Notes: a model not told the origin generated them from the sequence alone. A DNA stretch of 64,000 nt from Ampullimonas aquatilis (GCF_049675895.1 NZ_CP183834.1:1550001-1614000); one strand, 5' to 3'. Numbered from the stretch's first letter, positions 23,495 through 33,441 are shown. Made by a program: numbers and translations.

Positions 23495-25924
23495 ATGAAA
23501 AAACTCAAACTGGTAATGGTGGGCAATGGCATGGCGGGTGTTCGGACACTCGAAGAGCTGCTGAAGGTTGCCCCCGATCTCTACGATATCACTGTATTTG
23601 GCTCGGAACCCCATGCCAACTACAACCGCATCTTGCTCTCGCCCGTGCTGGCAGGTGAGCAAACCATTGCCGACATCATGCTCAATGATGTGGACTGGTA
23701 TCAAGAAAATAACATCACCCTGCATCTGAACAAAACCATCACCAAGATTGATCGCAATGAGCGTTTTGTCGAGGCGACCGATGGCACACGGGCTGAGTAT
23801 GATCGCCTGTTGCTGGCAACCGGTTCCAATCCTTTCATCTTGCCTGTACCTGGCAAGGATTTGGCAGGTGTGATTGGCTATCGCGATATCAAAGATACGC
23901 ACGAGATGATCGATACGGCGACCAAATATAAAAATGCGGTAGTGATCGGTGGTGGCTTGCTGGGTCTGGAAGCTGCCAATGGTTTGAAGTTGCGCGGTAT
24001 GAATGTGAGCGTTGTGCATATTGCACCGTGGTTGATGGAGCGCCAGCTTGATGATGTCGCAGGCAAACTGCTGCAAAAATCCTTGGAAGATCGTGGCATT
24101 CAATTTTTGATTGGTAAAACCACTAAAGAATTGGTGGCTGGTCCGGATGGTCGGGTCAGCAAGATTGTGTTTGCCGATGGCCAGGAAGTGGCTGCTGATC
24201 TGGTTGTCATGGCCGTGGGTATTCGCCCCAACACAGCACTGGCAGAATCGGCCGGCCTGCATTGCAATCGCGGGATTGTGGTTAATGACACGATGCAGAC
24301 TTTCGATCCACGGATTTATTCCGTCGGCGAATGCGCCAGCCATCGCGGTATTGCCTATGGTTTGGTGGCGCCCTTGTTTGAGCAGGCCAAAGTGGCCGCC
24401 AACCATCTGGCTGAAATGGGCATTGGTCGCTATGAAGGTTCGGTTACCTCTACCAAGCTCAAGGTGACGGGGATCGATCTGTTTTCGGCCGGTAATTTTA
24501 TGGGTGGTGAGGATCATGAAGAAATCACCTTGTCCGACCCTAATGGTGGCGTTTATAAAAAGCTGGTGATCAAGGGTGACAAATTGGTGGGTGCCTGTCT
24601 GTATGGCGATACCACTGATGGCAGCTGGTACTTTGATCTGCTGCGCGAAGGCAAGGATGTGAGCGAGATTCGTGATCATCTGATGTTTGGTGAGCATCAT
24701 CTGGGTGATACAGGCCATGCGGGTGAAAATCGTGCTGCAGCCATGGCTGATACGGCTGAGGTGTGTGGCTGTAATGGTGTGAGCAAGGGCACCATCGTCA
24801 AAGCAATTCGTGAGAAAAATCTGCTGACATTGGATGATGTGCGCAAGTGCACCAAGGCCAGTGCTTCGTGTGGTTCCTGTACTGGACTGGTTGAGCAGAT
24901 TTTGATTTCAACAGCAGGGGCCGGTTACACGGCCTCACCAAAAAACAAGGCCATGTGTGGTTGTACAGAAGCCAATCATCAGCAAGTCCGTGATGCCATT
25001 AAAGAGCAGCATCTGTTGACCATTGATGGTGTTTATAAAGCGATGGGTTGGCGTACCCCTAACGGTTGTGCTTCTTGCCGTCCAGCAGTTAATTACTATC
25101 TGATTTCTACCTGGCCACATGAAGCGAAAGATGATCCGCAATCGCGTTTCATCAATGAACGTGCTCATGCCAATATTCAAAAAGATGGCACGTATTCCGT
25201 GATTCCTCGCATGTGGGCGGGCGAAACCAATTCGTCTGAATTGCGCCGTATTGCCGATGTGGTCGATAAGTATCAGATCCCAAGCGTCAAGGTTACCGGT
25301 GGTCAAAGGATTGACTTGCTGGGTGTCAAGAAAGAAGACCTGCAAGGCGTATGGAAAGATCTGGACATGGCTTGCGGCCATGCTTATGCCAAGGCTTTGC
25401 GTACTGTGAAGACTTGCGTCGGATCAGAATGGTGCCGCTTTGGCACACAGGACTCAACCCGGATGGGCCGTGAACTGGAGCTGGCTTTGTGGCGTATGTA
25501 TGCACCGCATAAGGTCAAGATTGCCGTATCAGGTTGCCCACGTAATTGTGCTGAGTCCGGTATCAAAGACGTTGGCGTGATCGGTGTGGATTCTGGCTGG
25601 GAAATGTATGTGGCTGGTAATGGTGGTATCAAGACTGATGTCGCGCAGTTCTTCTGCAAGGTGTCGACCCATGAAGAAGTGCTCGAATATTCGGCTGCCT
25701 TCCTGCAGTTGTATCGTGAAGAAGCCTGGTATCTGGAGCGCACGGTCCATTACGTTGGTCGTGTTGGTCTGGATTACGTGAAATCCAAAGTGCTGGATGA
25801 TGCCGCCAATCGTAAAGTCTTGTATGAGCGTTTGATGTTCTCGCTGGAAGGTGAGCCTGATCCCTGGAAAGACTTTGATAAGGCGCAGGTTGATTTGCGT
25901 CAATTCACGCCGCTCTCTGTTTAA
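23495..25924 (+). CDS. nirB: Assimilatory nitrite reductase large subunit
   Basis: An 809-residue NAD(P)H-dependent, siroheme-containing nitrite reductase (nitrite to ammonium, six electrons). The N-terminal flavin/pyridine-nucleotide domain begins MVGNGMAGVRTLEEL and has VVIGGGLLGLEAA (about 150). Two BFD-type [2Fe-2S] motifs follow: CGCNGVSKGTI with CGSCTG (about 425-470) and CGCTEANHQQV with CASCRP (about 490-535). The C-terminal half holds the [4Fe-4S]-siroheme ligands TCVGSEWCRFG and SGCPRNCAESG. ATG 23495 is chosen; a GTG at 23489 is in frame. First gene of nirB-nirD-nasA-ybiB-cobA, with an ANTAR leader. Confidence 0.95.
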   Translation: MKKLKLVMVGNGMAGVRTLEELLKVAPDLYDITVFGSEPHANYNRILLSPVLAGEQTIADIMLNDVDWYQENNITLHLNKTITKIDRNERFVEATDGTRAEYDRLLLATGSNPFILPVPGKDLAGVIGYRDIKDTHEMIDTATKYKNAVVIGGGLLGLEAANGLKLRGMNVSVVHIAPWLMERQLDDVAGKLLQKSLEDRGIQFLIGKTTKELVAGPDGRVSKIVFADGQEVAADLVVMAVGIRPNTALAESAGLHCNRGIVVNDTMQTFDPRIYSVGECASHRGIAYGLVAPLFEQAKVAANHLAEMGIGRYEGSVTSTKLKVTGIDLFSAGNFMGGEDHEEITLSDPNGGVYKKLVIKGDKLVGACLYGDTTDGSWYFDLLREGKDVSEIRDHLMFGEHHLGDTGHAGENRAAAMADTAEVCGCNGVSKGTIVKAIREKNLLTLDDVRKCTKASASCGSCTGLVEQILISTAGAGYTASPKNKAMCGCTEANHQQVRDAIKEQHLLTIDGVYKAMGWRTPNGCASCRPAVNYYLISTWPHEAKDDPQSRFINERAHANIQKDGTYSVIPRMWAGETNSSELRRIADVVDKYQIPSVKVTGGQRIDLLGVKKEDLQGVWKDLDMACGHAYAKALRTVKTCVGSEWCRFGTQDSTRMGRELELALWRMYAPHKVKIAVSGCPRNCAESGIKDVGVIGVDSGWEMYVAGNGGIKTDVAQFFCKVSTHEEVLEYSAAFLQLYREEAWYLERTVHYVGRVGLDYVKSKVLDDAANRKVLYERLMFSLEGEPDPWKDFDKAQVDLRQFTPLSV

Positions 25925-25991
25925 GCATCTTGGCCGGAGTGGCCTTTTTCCAGCAAGTTAAAATTTAATCGATTTATCACGGATCAGGATC

Positions 25992-26348
25992 ATGACAAGT
26001 ATCAATCAAAACGAATGGGTCGCCCTGTGTGGCGTAGAAGACGTACCGGTATTGGGTTCACGTGTCGTGCAGCGACAAAAAGGCCATCCAGTCGCTGTGT
26101 TTCGTAATACTGAAAACAAAGTGTTTGCCCTGCTCGATAAATGCCCGCATAAAGGTGGCCCTCTGTCACAAGGGATTGTGTTTGGTGAAAAGGTGGCGTG
26201 CCCGCTGCATAACTGGAATATTGAACTGGTAAGCGGTTGTGCCGTCGCACCTGATGAAGGCTGCAGCCAAAAATTTGCAGTACAGATTGAAGATGGCCAG
26301 ATTTATCTCAATCGCGCTGAGCTGACAACCCTGGCTGTGGAAGCCTAA
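25992..26348 (+). CDS. nirD: Nitrite reductase small subunit, Rieske-type
   Basis: A 118-residue Rieske-like [2Fe-2S] protein that pairs with NirB. The cluster ligands are visible as CPHKGGPL (Cys and His at about 50-52) and CPLHNW (Cys and His at about 70-73). Its length fits the small subunit. It lies 67 bases after nirB and 8 bases before nasA, in one operon. It has kept all four ligands, unlike many NirD proteins that lack the cluster. Confidence 0.93.
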   Translation: MTSINQNEWVALCGVEDVPVLGSRVVQRQKGHPVAVFRNTENKVFALLDKCPHKGGPLSQGIVFGEKVACPLHNWNIELVSGCAVAPDEGCSQKFAVQIEDGQIYLNRAELTTLAVEA

Positions 26349-26356
26349 GCACACGC

Positions 26357-29191
26357 ATGAATCAAGTCAATCCAGGGGGTAACCCCGTCGTCAAGGAAAC
26401 TCGCTCTACCTGCTGTTATTGCGGTGTGGGTTGTGGCGTGTTGATCCAGACTGAAGAGCTGGCTGGTCAGCCGGTCATCACCGGTGTACGGGGTGATCCG
26501 GATCACCCAGCCAATTATGGTCGACTGTGTACCAAGGGCAGTACTTTGCATTTGAGTGCCAAACCCGGTATGGCTGAGCAAGTACGTGCTGCTTGGCCCA
26601 TGATGCGGCAATCAAGAGATGCTGTGCTGGAACCGTCTGACTGGGCCAGTACACTGGATATCCTGGCTGAAAAATTTGAACAAACGATTCGTGACCATGG
26701 GCCGGATTCGATCGCTTTTTATATCTCTGGCCAATTGCTGACCGAAGATTATTACGTTTTCAACAAACTCGCCAAGGGCTTGATTGGTACCAATAATGTC
26801 GATACCAATTCACGCTTGTGCATGTCGAGTGCGGTTGCTGGTTATAAGCAAACCCTGGGTGCCGATGCACCTCCAGCCTGCTATGAAGATTTCGATCACG
26901 CTGAAGTGATTTTCATTGTGGGCTCCAACACCGCTTTTGCGCATCCAATCATCTATCGACGCATTGAGGCGGCCCGCAAGGCCAATCCCGCCATGAAGAT
27001 CATTGTGGCTGATCCACGTCGAACCGATACGGCTCGGGAAGCCGATCTCTTTTTGCCAATATTGCCCGGCACAGATGTAGCCCTCTTTAATGGCATGTTG
27101 CATTTACTGATGTGGGATGACGCTATTGATGAGCCTTTTATCGCGGCTCATACGGAAGGCTTTGCCGAGCTCAAGCAAATCGTGCGTGACTACACGCCCA
27201 GGTTTGTGGCCGAAGTCTGTGGTATTGCAGAAGAAGACTTGGTGCAGGCGGCCAACTGGTTTGGCCGTTCCAAGGCCAGCTTATCGCTCTATTGCCAGGG
27301 TTTGAATCAATCGGCCCAAGGCACCACTAAAAATGCTGCATTGATCAATCTTCATCTGGCAACCGGCCAGATTGGTAAACCAGGCGCAGGTCCGTTTTCT
27401 TTAACAGGTCAACCCAATGCAATGGGTGGTCGTGAGGTCGGGGGATTGGCCAATCTGCTATCCGCTCATCGTGACATGGCTAATTCAGCGCACCGCGCTG
27501 AAGTGGCTCAGCTTTGGCAAATTGCTGACGTACCTGCCACACAAGGCAAGAGCGCGGTGGAAATGTTTGATGCTGTTGCTGAAGGCAAGATCAAAATTAT
27601 TTGGATTGCCTGTACCAATCCAGCGCAATCCATGCCCGATATCGCTTTGGTACGCAAGGCATTGGAAACTGCTGAGCTGGTGATTGTGCAGGAAGCTTAT
27701 AGCAATACCGCTACGGTTGCGTATGCCGATGTTGTCTTGCCCGCTACCAGCTGGGGTGAAAAAGATGGCTCAGTGACTAACTCAGAACGCTGCATCACTC
27801 GCGTTCGGCCAGCTGTGCCAGGCCCCGGTGTGGCACGTCATGATTGGCAGATTGCGGTCGATTTTGCACAGCGACTGGAAGCGCGGTTTGAGCAGTATGG
27901 TTATCCCACTGGGACAGCGAAAAAATTAACAAAACAGTCTTTGTTTGACTATCCGACTGCCGAATCAATCTGGAATGAGCATCGCGAAAGTACGCGTGGT
28001 CGTGACCTAGATATCACCGGACTTAGCTATGCTATTTTGGGTGAGCAAGGGCCACAGCAATGGCCTATGCCCGAAGGTAGCCAGCGTGGTAAGCAGCGGC
28101 TTTACGAGGATGGCGTTTTTCCAACTGCCACCGGTAAAGCCAAATTCTTTCCGGCCAAATATCTGCCGGTTGCTGAAAAAGTCGATGCCCGTTATCCCGT
28201 AGCCTTGACGACGGGACGTTTGCGTGATCAATGGCATGGCATGAGTCGTACCGGTACGGTTGCCCAATTGTTTGCCCATGCGCCAGAACCTTGTGTGCAG
28301 ATGAATCCGCTTGATGTACAACGACGCATGCTGCAGGCCGGTGATCTGGTCCATGTGACTTCACGACGCGGCAGTCAAATTCTGCCAATTCAACCCTCTG
28401 ATGAAGTGCGCATGGGACAGGCTTTTATTGCCATGCATTGGGGCGATGAATTTGTTTCAGGGCAAGGCCATCAGGGGCAGGGTAGTTATGGAGTGAATGT
28501 GCTCACCAATCCTGCATTTGATGCCTATTCCAAACAACCTGAATTGAAGCATGCGGCCATCAAGATTTTGAAGGCCGAGCTGCCACAACGGGTTTTGGTG
28601 TTTGCTTATGTGGATTCCGCACAGGCCTTACGCATGCAAACCGAGTTGCGCCCATTAATGAAGCGCTTTGCCTTTGCATCGTGCGTCTTGTTTGGTCGCG
28701 AACGGACCGGTATTTTATTTCGTGCCGCCAGTTATGCTGATGATGAATTCAATACGTCATTACAGGAAATTTTTACCCGTTTTGGCCTGACTTCAAGCGA
28801 CACGATTTCTTACCAGGATAAAAAACGGGGTCACGCCCGCCGTATTCTGGTTCGTGATGACAAACTCGAAGCCGTCGCTCTGGTGGGTGATCTGAAAGCC
28901 GAAGGCTGGTTGAAGAGTTATCTGGAAGAAGGTTTGTCGGTAGCAGCATTACGACGTTTTCTTTTGATGCCAAGCAGTCAGCCACCGCAAGGTTTCAAGG
29001 CGCGTGGCAAGATTGTCTGCACCTGTTTTAATGTGGCAGAAACCGAGATCAATGAAGTACTGGCGACTTGTACTGGCTCTGCCGAAGTCAGACTGGCTGG
29101 CTTGCAAGGAAAATTGAAGTGTGGCACCAATTGTGGTTCGTGTGTTCCAGAGTTAAAGCGTTTGGTCATGCTGACGCAGCAGGCGGCCTGA
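26357..29191 (+). CDS. nasA: Assimilatory nitrate reductase catalytic subunit
   Basis: A 944-residue cytoplasmic molybdopterin enzyme reducing nitrate to nitrite. The N-terminal [4Fe-4S] site is CCYCGVGCGV with the distal Cys in RLCTKGSTLH. Molybdopterin-binding regions include TNNVDTNSRLCMSSAVAGYK and TGQPNAMGGREVGGLANLLS, and the dinucleotide-binding C-terminal domain has LTTGRLRDQWHGMSRTG. A BFD-type [2Fe-2S] domain closes the protein (CTCFNVAETEI ... CGTNCGSCVPEL), marking it as NasA rather than periplasmic NapA. No Tat signal. It is immediately downstream of nirD, so nitrate and nitrite reduction are co-expressed. Confidence 0.96.
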   Translation: MNQVNPGGNPVVKETRSTCCYCGVGCGVLIQTEELAGQPVITGVRGDPDHPANYGRLCTKGSTLHLSAKPGMAEQVRAAWPMMRQSRDAVLEPSDWASTLDILAEKFEQTIRDHGPDSIAFYISGQLLTEDYYVFNKLAKGLIGTNNVDTNSRLCMSSAVAGYKQTLGADAPPACYEDFDHAEVIFIVGSNTAFAHPIIYRRIEAARKANPAMKIIVADPRRTDTAREADLFLPILPGTDVALFNGMLHLLMWDDAIDEPFIAAHTEGFAELKQIVRDYTPRFVAEVCGIAEEDLVQAANWFGRSKASLSLYCQGLNQSAQGTTKNAALINLHLATGQIGKPGAGPFSLTGQPNAMGGREVGGLANLLSAHRDMANSAHRAEVAQLWQIADVPATQGKSAVEMFDAVAEGKIKIIWIACTNPAQSMPDIALVRKALETAELVIVQEAYSNTATVAYADVVLPATSWGEKDGSVTNSERCITRVRPAVPGPGVARHDWQIAVDFAQRLEARFEQYGYPTGTAKKLTKQSLFDYPTAESIWNEHRESTRGRDLDITGLSYAILGEQGPQQWPMPEGSQRGKQRLYEDGVFPTATGKAKFFPAKYLPVAEKVDARYPVALTTGRLRDQWHGMSRTGTVAQLFAHAPEPCVQMNPLDVQRRMLQAGDLVHVTSRRGSQILPIQPSDEVRMGQAFIAMHWGDEFVSGQGHQGQGSYGVNVLTNPAFDAYSKQPELKHAAIKILKAELPQRVLVFAYVDSAQALRMQTELRPLMKRFAFASCVLFGRERTGILFRAASYADDEFNTSLQEIFTRFGLTSSDTISYQDKKRGHARRILVRDDKLEAVALVGDLKAEGWLKSYLEEGLSVAALRRFLLMPSSQPPQGFKARGKIVCTCFNVAETEINEVLATCTGSAEVRLAGLQGKLKCGTNCGSCVPELKRLVMLTQQAA

Positions 29192-29283
29192 ATGAGTGGT
29201 CTGTTTAGTTACTCGTTGCAGGCACAATCCGTGCTGAGTCAATACGAGATAATCAAACTATAAACAGACATGGAAACGCTGCA

Positions 29284-30276
29284 ATGACAACCCTGACAGA
29301 CAACTCAACAACAATAAGTCCACTGGCCTGCGCTCCGTTTATTCGTGAAATAGGGCGCGGTGCCAAAGGTGCCCGTAGCCTCTCGCGCGATGACGCACAC
29401 ACTTTATTTGCAGCTATTTTGCAAGGTGCCGTGAGTGACATGGAGTTGGGCGCAATTCTGCTCGCCATGCGCATTAAAGGCGAGTCTGTAGAAGAGTTGG
29501 CCGGTTTTGCTGAGGCCATGCACGAAAGCATTGAGCGACTGACACTCAACCATGACAAACAAGCTGTGGTGATTCCCAGCTACAACGGTGCGCGTAACTT
29601 GCCTAATCTGACGCCATTGCTGGTTCGTTTGCTGGCTCAGGAGGGTGTGCCCGTTCTGGTGCATGGGGTGTTGAATGACCCGGGGCGGGTCTCAACTTGT
29701 GAAGTCATGACAGCAATGGGCATGCCCCCTTCTCGTTCGATTCAGGAGGCGGTGGACAACTTAAATCGTGGTGAGCCGGCCTTCTTGCCGATTCAGATTC
29801 TGGCGCCACGATTGGCCTATTTGTTATCCATCCGGCGTACCTTGGGGGTGCGTAATTCAGGCCATATGCTGGCAAAGATCATGCAGCCATTCAGTCATCA
29901 GGCTTTGCGACTGGTCAATTACACGCATCCTGAATATCTGAAAAGTTTGACTCAATATTTTCTTGAGTATGACGACCATGTGCTCCTGTCTCGCGGAACC
30001 GAGGGGGAAGCTGTCGCCAGTGCTCGGCGTGCTGCACAGATCGACTGGTTTCATGATGGTCAGGTGGAAATATTGGTTGACGCACAAGGTGGTGTACTGA
30101 CCGATATGCCTGCCTTGCCAACTCAGATCGATGCCGTATCGACGGCGGTATGGATTCAGGCGGTACTGGGTGGTGAACGGCCAGTACCAGCGCCGATTGA
30201 AGCACAGGTCAATGGTATTTTAGATGTACTGAGGCGGAGTCAAGCTTCCGAGACTTCAGCGGTAAAAGTGGCCTGA
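29284..30276 (+). CDS. ybiB: YbiB/TrpD2-like glycosyl transferase-fold protein
   Basis: A 330-residue relative of anthranilate phosphoribosyltransferase (TrpD2/YbiB branch). It has the helical N-terminal domain (SRDDAHTLFAAILQG, ELGAILLAMRIKGES) and the alpha/beta domain, but the TrpD glycine-rich PRPP loop is replaced by YNGARNLPNLTP. YbiB of E. coli binds nucleic acid and does not make tryptophan. Its frequent position in nitrate assimilation operons, as here between nasA and cobA, is known but unexplained. It lies 92 bases after nasA. Confidence 0.85.
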   Translation: MTTLTDNSTTISPLACAPFIREIGRGAKGARSLSRDDAHTLFAAILQGAVSDMELGAILLAMRIKGESVEELAGFAEAMHESIERLTLNHDKQAVVIPSYNGARNLPNLTPLLVRLLAQEGVPVLVHGVLNDPGRVSTCEVMTAMGMPPSRSIQEAVDNLNRGEPAFLPIQILAPRLAYLLSIRRTLGVRNSGHMLAKIMQPFSHQALRLVNYTHPEYLKSLTQYFLEYDDHVLLSRGTEGEAVASARRAAQIDWFHDGQVEILVDAQGGVLTDMPALPTQIDAVSTAVWIQAVLGGERPVPAPIEAQVNGILDVLRRSQASETSAVKVA

Positions 30277-30350
30277 TGTGTCATCAGCCTTGAATATGAG
30301 TATGCCAATTCTGTCTAAATCAGCCTTGGCTTAACTGAGATAATTGCACC

Positions 30351-31241
30351 ATGAAAGAAATCAAATCAGTACCTAACAATCTGCTAGTGAGCAAAGCTGA
30401 TGGGGCAAGTCATGAGCATTCGGTGCTGGATTTGCCTGCATTCAGTTCAGACGGAAAATCTTCCTCTGGCCAAGTCACGCTGGTGGGCGCTGGTCCGGGT
30501 GATCCCGACTTGCTGACCATCAAGGCGGTCAAGGCCTTGGCCTGTGCAGATGTGGTGTTGGTGGATGATTTGGTCAATCCGGAAATATTGCAGTACGCTG
30601 CTCAACAAGCGCGCATTGTTCATGTTGGCAAACGAGGTGGCTGTCAATCTACGCCGCAAGAATTTATTGAACGTTTGATGATTGCCGAGGCATTGGCTGG
30701 GCGTCGAGTTGTGCGCTTGAAGGGGGGTGATCCCTTCATTTTTGGTCGTGGTGGTGAAGAGCGCACCCATTTGCAGTCTTATGGGATCAAGGTTGATGTC
30801 ATCAATGGCATTACCAGTGGCATGGCTGCGGCTACTTCAATTGGTGTGCCGCTGACACATCGTGATCACGCCCAGGGTACTATTTTTGTCACCGGTCATG
30901 GCAAGTCTGACGATGCCCGGGTGGATTGGGCTGCGTTGGCACGCACGGGCATGACGCTGGTGGTATACATGGGTATTGCACGCATTGCCCATATTGAAGC
31001 TGGTTTGCTGGAAGGTGGTATGGCCGCTGATACTGCGGTCGCCTTGATCCAACACGCCAGCTTGCCGCAACAACGCCATACCATCACTACCATTGCTGAA
31101 TTGGTGACCACAGTTACTCGGGAACAGCTTGGCAGTCCTTGCATCATTGTGATTGGTGATGTGGTGCGTTGTGCAGACAAGCTTCAGGATTTGGCGGTTG
31201 ACGGTGCTTTTGAAACCTTGGTTCATGCCAAGGCCGTTTAA
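30351..31241 (+). CDS. cobA: Uroporphyrinogen-III C-methyltransferase
   Basis: A 296-residue SAM-dependent methyltransferase that makes precorrin-2, the first step to siroheme, the cofactor needed by NirB. Motifs: LVGAGPGDPDLLTIKAVKAL, VLVDDLVNPEIL, RLKGGDPFIFGRGGEE, and GITSGMAAATSIGVPLTHRD. The first 40 residues are a non-conserved extension. It is a stand-alone SUMT without the CysG dehydrogenase/ferrochelatase domains, so those activities must be encoded elsewhere. Last gene of the nirB operon. Confidence 0.94.
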   Translation: MKEIKSVPNNLLVSKADGASHEHSVLDLPAFSSDGKSSSGQVTLVGAGPGDPDLLTIKAVKALACADVVLVDDLVNPEILQYAAQQARIVHVGKRGGCQSTPQEFIERLMIAEALAGRRVVRLKGGDPFIFGRGGEERTHLQSYGIKVDVINGITSGMAAATSIGVPLTHRDHAQGTIFVTGHGKSDDARVDWAALARTGMTLVVYMGIARIAHIEAGLLEGGMAADTAVALIQHASLPQQRHTITTIAELVTTVTREQLGSPCIIVIGDVVRCADKLQDLAVDGAFETLVHAKAV

Positions 31242-31332
31242 TTCAGCAGAACTTTCTTCAAGTTGTTTTCAATTAGCACTCATTGCGCTATCAAAACCGA
31301 TATTTCCTTATTTCAAAGGGAGTATCAGCTAA

Positions 31333-31389
31333 TAATACTTGCTTAAGTGTGTAAAATAAGGGGTTATAAAAATACCCCTGTTCAGTATT
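31333..31389 (+). repeat. Intergenic hairpin repeat, copy 1 (probable terminator)
   Basis: AGGGGT (31359-31364) pairs with ACCCCT (31374-31379) around an A/T-rich loop; outer arms AATACT (31334-31339) and AGTATT (31384-31389) also match. The flank GCTTAAGTGTGTAAAATAAGGGG is shared with the copy at 60605 and, inverted, with that at 46261. It follows cobA and may end the operon transcript. Confidence 0.55.
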
Positions 31390-31449
31390 GTTCAATGTGA
31401 CTATGCTGACACAGCAACCCTTAAAGCGCTGTGCGCTGGTTCGTTCACC

Positions 31450-32451
31450 ATGTCAGCTACTCCAGATTTCCAGTCACTACAAAATCGACTTATCAAAAAT
31501 CAGCGTCACCTGGCCAAATGGGCGCGCCGTCAGCAGATTAGCTGCTATCGCCTCTATGATCGGGACATTCCGGCATTCCCATTGGTGATTGATTTATATA
31601 CGCGCTGGCAAGCTGAATCCAATCATCCGGCTGAGCTGTGGTTGCATCTGCAAGAGTTTGATACGGGTTGGCAGCAAACTGAAGAGGACTACCTGTTTTG
31701 GCAAGAAGGCGTATTGCAGGCGGTAGGTGCTGCAATGCAGATTCCTGTTGAGCGAATTGTCTTCAAATTGCGCGCCAGACAACGCAGTGAAGAGGGGGGA
31801 CGTGCCCAGTACGAAAAAACCGGGGAGTCGGGTACCGACTTTATCGTTCAGGAAGGGCGCATTAAATTGTGGGTCAACTTGCAGTCCTACCTGGATAGCG
31901 GCCTGTTTCTTGATCATCGGCCACTGCGACGCTGGCTGGCTGAACAGTCCCAAGGACGACGTGTCTTGAATCTGTTTGCCTATACCGCCGCTTTTACAGT
32001 GCATGCCGCAGTGGGCGGGGCCAGTTATTCTGAGACGGTTGATCTTTCCAATACTTATCAGGCATGGAGTGCGCGTAATTTTGAGCTTAATGGCCTCAAT
32101 CGTGCCAAACATGTGCTGATTCGTGCCGACGTATTCCGTTATCTGGATGAAGCCATTCAGGCAAACAAGCAGTTTGATGTGATTGTGCTGGACCCGCCCA
32201 CGTTTTCCAATTCCAAAAAAATGGATGATGTACTCGATATACAGCGTGATCACCGGCGCTTAATCGATGCCTGCCTGGATTTGCTGGCAGAAGGTGGGCG
32301 GTTGATTTTTTCCACCAATTACCTTGGTTTCAAGCTCGATGCCGATTTATTGGGTCTGCCAGACATACGGGCAGAAGAAGTATCGAGCTGGTCTGTACCT
32401 GAAGATTGTCGTGATCGCAAGATTCATCGCGCTTGGTGGTTTGTCCGATGA
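31450..32451 (+). CDS. Class I SAM-dependent rRNA-type methyltransferase (RlmK/RlmI-like)
   Basis: A 333-residue methyltransferase. The SAM-binding Rossmann domain covers roughly 150-333: SGLFLDHRPLRRWL is the marker of the RlmI/RlmK group, followed by VLNLFAYTAAFTVHAAVGGA (motif I), DLSNTYQAWSARNFELNGL and the catalytic-type loop VLDPPTFSNSKKMDD. The N-terminal part (QNRLIKNQRHLAKWARRQQI) corresponds to the C-terminal half of RlmKL, so it may methylate 23S rRNA. The exact base is not deducible. It is a single gene after the cobA terminator. Confidence 0.85.
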   Translation: MSATPDFQSLQNRLIKNQRHLAKWARRQQISCYRLYDRDIPAFPLVIDLYTRWQAESNHPAELWLHLQEFDTGWQQTEEDYLFWQEGVLQAVGAAMQIPVERIVFKLRARQRSEEGGRAQYEKTGESGTDFIVQEGRIKLWVNLQSYLDSGLFLDHRPLRRWLAEQSQGRRVLNLFAYTAAFTVHAAVGGASYSETVDLSNTYQAWSARNFELNGLNRAKHVLIRADVFRYLDEAIQANKQFDVIVLDPPTFSNSKKMDDVLDIQRDHRRLIDACLDLLAEGGRLIFSTNYLGFKLDADLLGLPDIRAEEVSSWSVPEDCRDRKIHRAWWFVR

Positions 32452-32625
32452 GTCCGATACAGTTGGCTTTTGGTCAGGCATGTCAAAGAAATTAATTTGC
32501 TTTTTTTGTCGCTTGTGCTCACATTTCATTTACATACCTATATTTCTATAGTACTATCGAAAGCTTAGTTACGAGTCTTCCGCAAAATCCGGATGACACT
32601 AGATTTTTCAACCCGTATTGATTCT

Positions 32626-32838
32626 ATGACCACTATCCGTCTTAAAGAAAACGAACCGTTTGAAGTTGCAATGCGCCGTTTCAAGCGCACCATTGAAAAA
32701 AATGGTCTTCTGACCGAACTGCGCGCCCGTGAGTTTTATGAAAAACCCACTGCAGAACGTAAACGTAAATTGGCTGCTGCAGTTAAGCGTCACTACAAGC
32801 GTATCCGCAGCCAAATGCTGCCGAAAAAACTCTACTAA
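32626..32838 (+). CDS. rpsU: 30S ribosomal protein S21
   Basis: A 70-residue basic protein. MTTIRLKENEPFEVAMRRFK at the start and the RKRKLAAAVKRHYKR tail are diagnostic of S21, which aids mRNA binding on the small subunit. The frame is open to 32593, but the ATG at 32626 gives the conserved length. First gene of the rpsU-yqeY-dnaG-rpoD macromolecular synthesis cluster. Confidence 0.97.
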   Translation: MTTIRLKENEPFEVAMRRFKRTIEKNGLLTELRAREFYEKPTAERKRKLAAAVKRHYKRIRSQMLPKKLY

Positions 32839-32881
32839 TTGCATTGTTGCGGCTTGTCCGCAGTTCATTTAATTGGTAAAT

Positions 32882-32919
32882 ACCAAGCCCGCTCTGGCTC
32901 GTCCAAAGCGGGCTTTGGT
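32882..32919 (+). terminator. Terminator-like hairpin after rpsU
   Basis: AGCCCGCT pairs with AGCGGGCT, extended by ACCA/TGGT with one bulge. It lies 43 bases after rpsU and is followed by GTTTATGG, a weak T tract, so partial read-through into yqeY-dnaG is likely. Confidence 0.7.
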
Positions 32920-32950
32920 GTTTATGGCTCTTACCTGACAAAGGATAAAT

Positions 32951-33397
32951 ATGTCACTCAAAGAACAGATCACCGAAGACATGAAAACTGCCATGCGCGC
33001 CAAAGAGGCTGACAAGCTTGGCACTATCCGTATGTTATTGGCGGCATTGAAACAAAAAGAAGTGGATGAGCGAATCACGCTGGATGATGTTCAAGTCACT
33101 GCGATTGTGGATAAACTCATCAAACAGCGCAAAGATTCCTTAAGCCAGTTTTTGGCGGCAGGTCGTCAGGATTTGGCTGATAAAGAAAGTGCAGAAATTG
33201 TCTTCTTGTCTGCTTACCTGCCGCAGCAGCTGACTGTAGCTGAGGTGGAGCAAGAAGTCGTCGCTGCAGTCAGTGCTTCGGGTGCGGCAGGTCCGCAGGA
33301 TATGGGTAAAGTCATGGCCATTCTGAAAGCCAGACTGGCCGGCAAAACGGACATGACTGAAGTATCCAAATTGGTTAAAGTGGCCTTGTCCAAGTAA
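32951..33397 (+). CDS. yqeY: GatB/YqeY domain protein
   Basis: A 148-residue protein of the YqeY family, related to the tail domain of GatB. Conserved stretches are LKEQITEDMKTAMRAKEADKLGTIRMLLAALKQ, KQRKDSLSQFLAAGRQDLADKE, LSAYLPQQL and DMGKVMAILKARLAGK. Its biochemical role is unclear (tRNA-related amidation is suspected). AAAGGA precedes the ATG. It sits between rpsU and dnaG, the usual place in betaproteobacteria. Confidence 0.93.
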   Translation: MSLKEQITEDMKTAMRAKEADKLGTIRMLLAALKQKEVDERITLDDVQVTAIVDKLIKQRKDSLSQFLAAGRQDLADKESAEIVFLSAYLPQQLTVAEVEQEVVAAVSASGAAGPQDMGKVMAILKARLAGKTDMTEVSKLVKVALSK

Positions 33398-33441
33398 TTT
33401 GGCAGACAGGCTCTACTTAACTCGCGTACACAGAAGCCAGC

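Noticed and set aside
23432..24718. 428-codon minus-strand frame opposite nirB
   Set aside because: Antisense shadow of the strongly conserved nirB; composition (many His, Gln, Asn, Thr) is typical of a non-coding mirror frame.
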